In this document: positions 41,576-44,778 of the stretch, piece after piece
Layout: each line of letters begins with the position of its first letter
Position numbering within the stretch: position 1 is the first letter of the stretch
DNA from: a virus
Length of the DNA stretch: 44,778 nt
Strand: one strand, 5' to 3'
IMG/VR virus record: IMGVR_UViG_3300033143_004168
Span: 1 to 44,778 of that record
Notes under the pieces: generated by a model
Told to the model about the DNA's origin: nothing
Database searches by the model: none
Seen by the model: the letters and a program-made list of their open reading frames with translations, nothing else
Made by a program: the position numbers and the translations under genes

Positions 41576-42184
41576 ATGTCAAATCTTGTAGATTTGGATT
41601 TAATTATTGAGGAAGCTGATGAAATTATTTTAAACAAAACCAACGTTGAAAAAACGTCTATGCCGGAGCCTTTGGTCTTAGAAGGCGTTAACCCTGCCCC
41701 TGCCCCAACTCCACCGAGTCTTAAAATCAATATCAAAGAAGCACTAGAGCTTATACCTGACGCAGAAAAGCTTTTTGATTTTTCCGGTACTTCCCTTAAC
41801 GCACACCAGCAAACGTATATAGTTGCCTACGCAGTTGCAGGAACACGAACAAGAGCGGCAAAAATAGCAGGTGTGCCTTATCGTATCGTCAAAGAATGGC
41901 TTAATGACGAAGAATTTAGTGAAGCCCTTGTGACCGCAGCAGAAGTGGTTACAGACGTATTAGAAGAAGAACTTATACGCAGAGCTATGGAAGGGTCAGA
42001 CAAACTACTTCTTGAAGCGTTGAAAGCTAGAAAAACAGCATATCAGCCAAAGTCAAGCCAAAATGTTAATGTAACGGGTGAAATAGTACACACATGGAGC
42101 GAATTGGCAAAACAGGCGAATACATATAAACCAATAGAAGTTACTGATTATACGGAGGTTAAAGATGATGACGATAACGACTAA
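41576..42184 (+). CDS. Terminase small subunit
   Basis: A 202-residue protein; ATG 41576 follows AAGGGGGTG. Residues about 80-115 (HQQTYIVAYAVAGTRTRAAK then IAGVPYRIVKEWLNDEEF) are a helix-turn-helix typical of small terminases, which bind the packaging site and feed the large subunit. The N-terminal 60 residues are acidic and Pro-rich. The C-terminal 60 residues are helical and then acidic (KDDDDND). Its place before the large terminase, with one small gene between, supports the call. Confidence 0.8.
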   Translation: MSNLVDLDLIIEEADEIILNKTNVEKTSMPEPLVLEGVNPAPAPTPPSLKINIKEALELIPDAEKLFDFSGTSLNAHQQTYIVAYAVAGTRTRAAKIAGVPYRIVKEWLNDEEFSEALVTAAEVVTDVLEEELIRRAMEGSDKLLLEALKARKTAYQPKSSQNVNVTGEIVHTWSELAKQANTYKPIEVTDYTEVKDDDDND

Positions 42185-42452
42185 AACCGACAAAATGACG
42201 TTAATTGACATAATGAACGCTGTAAAACAGGACTTAATTGAGAGTAATTATCCAAGTGTAAGCTCTGCTTATGACAACGTTTGTGGAAAGCTTTATAACG
42301 CGTTGACTGCCTATTATAAAACACCGCAGGGGAAACAGCATCATAAGCGTTCTCCGCATAGAAATGCACCTGTAAACGTGCTGGTTGAGTCTATTTTACA
42401 GACAATGTTTAACGCCATACAGGAGGAAGTAAATGCCTTCTTCAACGAGTGA
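42165..42452 (+). CDS. Small protein between terminase subunits, unknown
   Basis: A 95-residue protein with ribosome site ACGGAGG. It is helical (DKMTLIDIMNAVKQDLIESN, then VNVLVESILQTMFNAIQEEV) with a basic middle (GKQHHKRSPHRN). It overlaps both terminase genes. No family is recognised. It may help packaging. Confidence 0.6.
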   Translation: MMTITTKTDKMTLIDIMNAVKQDLIESNYPSVSSAYDNVCGKLYNALTAYYKTPQGKQHHKRSPHRNAPVNVLVESILQTMFNAIQEEVNAFFNE

Positions 42453-43932
42453 ACTAAGACGTCTCTTTGAAAAAGGTGTGAAATACCCTCCTTTTTTCGT
42501 GGAAAACGTCGTGGCTATGACTACTCTGTGGTCGAAGCAAAAAGAAATAATGTATTCTGTTAAAAACTACCATAGGACGGCTGTACGTTCTTGTAATGGT
42601 GCCGGAAAGACATTTACTACGGCTAACGTTGTTGCGTGGTTTTTGTCTACGTTTCCGAATTCAAAAGTAATATCGACTGCTCCGACAGCACGTCAGGTAG
42701 AGGATTTGCTTTGGAGAGAAATAAGGCATATTAATAGCAATTCTAAGTACCCTTTGGGTGGGCGTTGTTTGACTAAATCATGGAAAATAGACGACGAATG
42801 GTTTGCTTTAGGTTTATCTACAGACGACCCAAATAAGTTTCAAGGGTATCACGCAGAAAATATTCTTGGTGTTATAGACGAAGCTGCTGGTGTTGAAAGT
42901 CCTATATTTGAAGCTATGGATGCACTTTTGACGTCGCAGGGGGCACGCCTTTTAATCATCGGGAATCCAACAGAATCTTCTGGAGATTTTTATAATGCTT
43001 TTTCGAGTCCGCTATTTAATAAAATTCATATATCAGCGTTTGACACGCCGAATTTTACTGAATTTGGTATAACTTTAAGCGATATAAAAGACGGTTCTTG
43101 GAATCATAAAATAACAGGGGATTTGCCTTATCCACAGCTTGTTACTCCGAAATGGGTATCTGAACGTTACATAGAGTGGGGAGAGGAATCTCCTGCATTT
43201 CAAGCACGTATTCTTGGGTGTTTTCCTATTATTGGTACAGATACAATGTTGCCGTTGGCTTGGGTTCTACGTGCTATGGAGCGTGATACGGAGCATAAGG
43301 CGACGGACGTATGCATACAAGCCGTTGACGTTGCTAGATTTGGTGATGATGAATCTGTTATCGGCATTAGACGCGGTAAGTCTTACGTAAGAGAAGAAGT
43401 GTTAACAAACGTAGACGTTTATACACTATCAAGGGCGGCTAAGAGAATTGCAGACGAGGAAAAACCGGAGTTTATCAAAGTTGACGCAAACGGTATTGGT
43501 GCTGGTGTAGCCGATAATTTAAGGGCGTGGGGTTACAAAGTTATAGACTTTATGGCACAGGCAAGAGCGTGGTACTCAGATAGATACGCTAATAGGCGTA
43601 CAGAATCGTGGTATCTTCTACGGGAGCGCTTAAGAAAAAATGATATTAATTTACCGTATGATGACAAGTTAAGTGGACAGATGACGTCGGTAAAATACGA
43701 ATATGATATGGCAGGTAGGTATTTACTTGAAAGCAAAGACAAAATAAGAGACAGGGGGCTTGATTCCCCTGATAGGGCAGACGTTATTGCTATGCTGTTT
43801 GAAAGTGACAATGAAAGTATAGGAGGGGAGGTAGTCGAAGAAAAGAGAGTAAAAGGTGATACAGTTGCACGTATTTTACGTGAATTAGAACAAGGGGAGA
43901 GTGAAGAATTAAAATGGATACAGGCACGATAA
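42433..43932 (+). CDS. Terminase large subunit
   Basis: A 499-residue protein with ribosome site AGGAGG. Walker A is SCNGAGKT (53-60), Walker B LGVIDE (145-150), and the coupling region LLIIGNPTESSG lies near 175. The RNase H-like nuclease has D298 (AVDVARFGDD), D350 (IKVDANGIGAG) and the DSPDRADVIAM motif near residue 450. This is the motor and nuclease that packages DNA through the portal. Length is normal. A phylogeny of this protein would tell the packaging type. Confidence 0.93.
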   Translation: MPSSTSELRRLFEKGVKYPPFFVENVVAMTTLWSKQKEIMYSVKNYHRTAVRSCNGAGKTFTTANVVAWFLSTFPNSKVISTAPTARQVEDLLWREIRHINSNSKYPLGGRCLTKSWKIDDEWFALGLSTDDPNKFQGYHAENILGVIDEAAGVESPIFEAMDALLTSQGARLLIIGNPTESSGDFYNAFSSPLFNKIHISAFDTPNFTEFGITLSDIKDGSWNHKITGDLPYPQLVTPKWVSERYIEWGEESPAFQARILGCFPIIGTDTMLPLAWVLRAMERDTEHKATDVCIQAVDVARFGDDESVIGIRRGKSYVREEVLTNVDVYTLSRAAKRIADEEKPEFIKVDANGIGAGVADNLRAWGYKVIDFMAQARAWYSDRYANRRTESWYLLRERLRKNDINLPYDDKLSGQMTSVKYEYDMAGRYLLESKDKIRDRGLDSPDRADVIAMLFESDNESIGGEVVEEKRVKGDTVARILRELEQGESEELKWIQAR

Positions 43933-44327
43933 TTATATGGGTTTTAATTGCTGTTTTAGCAATTATACAAGCATACCATATGGACAAGTTAAGACAGAAA
44001 ATTGAGAAAATGAACAAGGCATTTACTAGAATATACAACCGTATAGACGATATATGCACAGGGTATAAAACTGAGATATGGGAGGTATTGAAAAAAATTG
44101 ATAGTGTTAATAGTGTTCAGAATAGTTATACACCGGATAATAACGTTAATGCACCACGTACCTTTAGCGACGTTACCCCGGAGCTTCTCATGGCGTATGG
44201 CGTATCCTCCGTAGGAGAGCTGCCAAAGTCTATTCGAGATAGTTTGCCGGAAGATGTCGTAGCAGAAAACAAAAACATGAATGATTTATTAGGGGGTGAC
44301 ATAGAGTATGGCACAGAAAGAATTTAA
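43914..44327 (+). CDS. Membrane/coiled-coil protein between terminase and portal
   Basis: A 137-residue protein. Residues about 4-22 (GTIIIWVLIAVLAIIQAYHM) form a transmembrane segment, followed by a coiled coil (KLRQKIEKMNKAFTRIYNRI) and a soluble C-terminal part (FSDVTPELLMAYGVSSVGEL). It overlaps the large terminase by 19 bases and the portal by 20 bases. No family is recognised. A membrane protein is unusual at this spot in the packaging genes. Confidence 0.65.
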   Translation: MDTGTIIIWVLIAVLAIIQAYHMDKLRQKIEKMNKAFTRIYNRIDDICTGYKTEIWEVLKKIDSVNSVQNSYTPDNNVNAPRTFSDVTPELLMAYGVSSVGELPKSIRDSLPEDVVAENKNMNDLLGGDIEYGTERI

Positions 44328-44778
44328 GGGCACGTTAATAGACCAAATAGAAAAAGATGGTATTAAGACACTTAAAAAGATAACAGACGCAACTAAATCA
44401 GCACTAAATACTAGAAAATCTGTGTGGGAGCGTTATAGAAAGAAGTACAGAAGGGGCTTGCAATATCTGAAACATTTTAATGATAATCGTCCTGTGTACT
44501 TTACAAATGCTATATTCGCAAATGTGGAGCATTACAAATCAAATATAACACGCTTTCTGCCACAGTTAATAGTTTCTCCACGTGGCACGGCAGACCAATA
44601 CGCAAGCGACTTTATGACGAGGGTGTTATCCGATGAGTTAGACCGTATAGAATTTAAGCCTGTGCTTAAAAGCGTAGTACATCATGGTGCTTTAGCGACT
44701 TTTGGTACGTTTAAAGTCACTTACGACGAAGAAGATGACGTTAACGTAGTTGAAAGTATTGCTCCAGAGTGTATGCTC
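44308..44778 (+). CDS. Portal protein, N-terminal part (gene continues at 1)
   Basis: Open frame from ATG 44308 with ribosome site AGGGGGTG to the window end (157 codons). From 44665 it repeats 1-114 and joins in frame to the part ending at 1608. The text (KSVWERYRKKYRRGLQYLKH then ANVEHYKSNITRFLPQLIVS) is typical of portal N-termini, with a helix and then the RFLPxLxVSPR pattern. Confidence 0.88.
   Translation, partial: MAQKEFKGTLIDQIEKDGIKTLKKITDATKSALNTRKSVWERYRKKYRRGLQYLKHFNDNRPVYFTNAIFANVEHYKSNITRFLPQLIVSPRGTADQYASDFMTRVLSDELDRIEFKPVLKSVVHHGALATFGTFKVTYDEEDDVNVVESIAPECML
44665..44778. repeat. Terminal direct repeat, right copy
   Basis: Identical to 1-114; see that entry. Confidence 0.95.

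Noticed and set aside
1-44778. Integrase, CI-like repressor or tRNA genes
   Set aside because: I looked for them and found no protein with a tyrosine or serine recombinase signature, no XRE-type repressor and no cloverleaf sequence; this does not exclude a distant type.

Overview
The window looks like one complete phage genome seen as a circular contig. Its last 114 bases (44665-44778) repeat its first 114 exactly. The portal gene is cut at that point and reads in frame across the join, which gives a unit of 44,664 bp. The host is probably a low-GC Firmicute. The reasons are near-universal AGGAGG ribosome binding sites, TTGACA/TATAAT promoters, an SLH segment in a virion-region protein, and a Firmicute-style lysin and holin. 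This host call is inference. The particle is probably a podovirus: there is a portal, scaffold, capsid, tail adaptor, propeller-type nozzle and large internal proteins, but no tape measure, tail tube or sheath. I see no integrase, CI-like repressor, tRNA or CRISPR array.

Layout. A control region (39472-40123) carries divergent promoters. The right arm (+ strand) runs 40124 to 44778 and then 1 to 19924. It begins with a short early operon (40124-41435), then a promoter-terminator unit that would make a roughly 72-nt RNA, then the late genes. Late order: small terminase, unknown, large terminase, membrane protein, portal, scaffold, decoration-like, capsid, SAP/HeH protein, tail adaptor, nozzle N-part, fibre and receptor-type genes, papain-SLH protein, nozzle C-part, unknown, two internal virion proteins, XhlA-like protein, holin, amidase. 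The left arm (- strand) runs 39471 down to 19936 with early and replication genes: a PC4-like protein, a 1-kb repeat-rich origin-like region, a MoxR AAA+/VWA pair, an RHH regulator with primase-helicase, a 52-fold Cys-x-x repeat protein, an SNF2-type helicase, a ParM-like actin with a possible ParR-like partner, a UDG-like/family A DNA polymerase, then Cas4-like nuclease, Sak4-like ATPase, DUF669 and VRR-NUC. The arms converge on one bidirectional terminator at 19909-19936.

How it works together. Each left-arm block has its own strong sigma-A-type promoter, several with A-tracts upstream or palindromes over the -35, so early transcription probably uses host RNA polymerase. Replication would use the phage primase-helicase and polymerase, with the Cas4-like/Sak4/DUF669/VRR-NUC set for recombination. 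Late genes appear to start from a promoter just upstream of the small terminase.

The most unusual points are: a nozzle protein split in two around a 3.7-kb receptor cassette flanked by a 20-bp near-repeat; the 52 consecutive Cys-x-x triplets; a family of related 5' leaders around the VWA cassette; structured leaders before 40124 and 30341; a small RNA beside the terminase gene; and 16-bp iteron-like repeats in the gene-free region.
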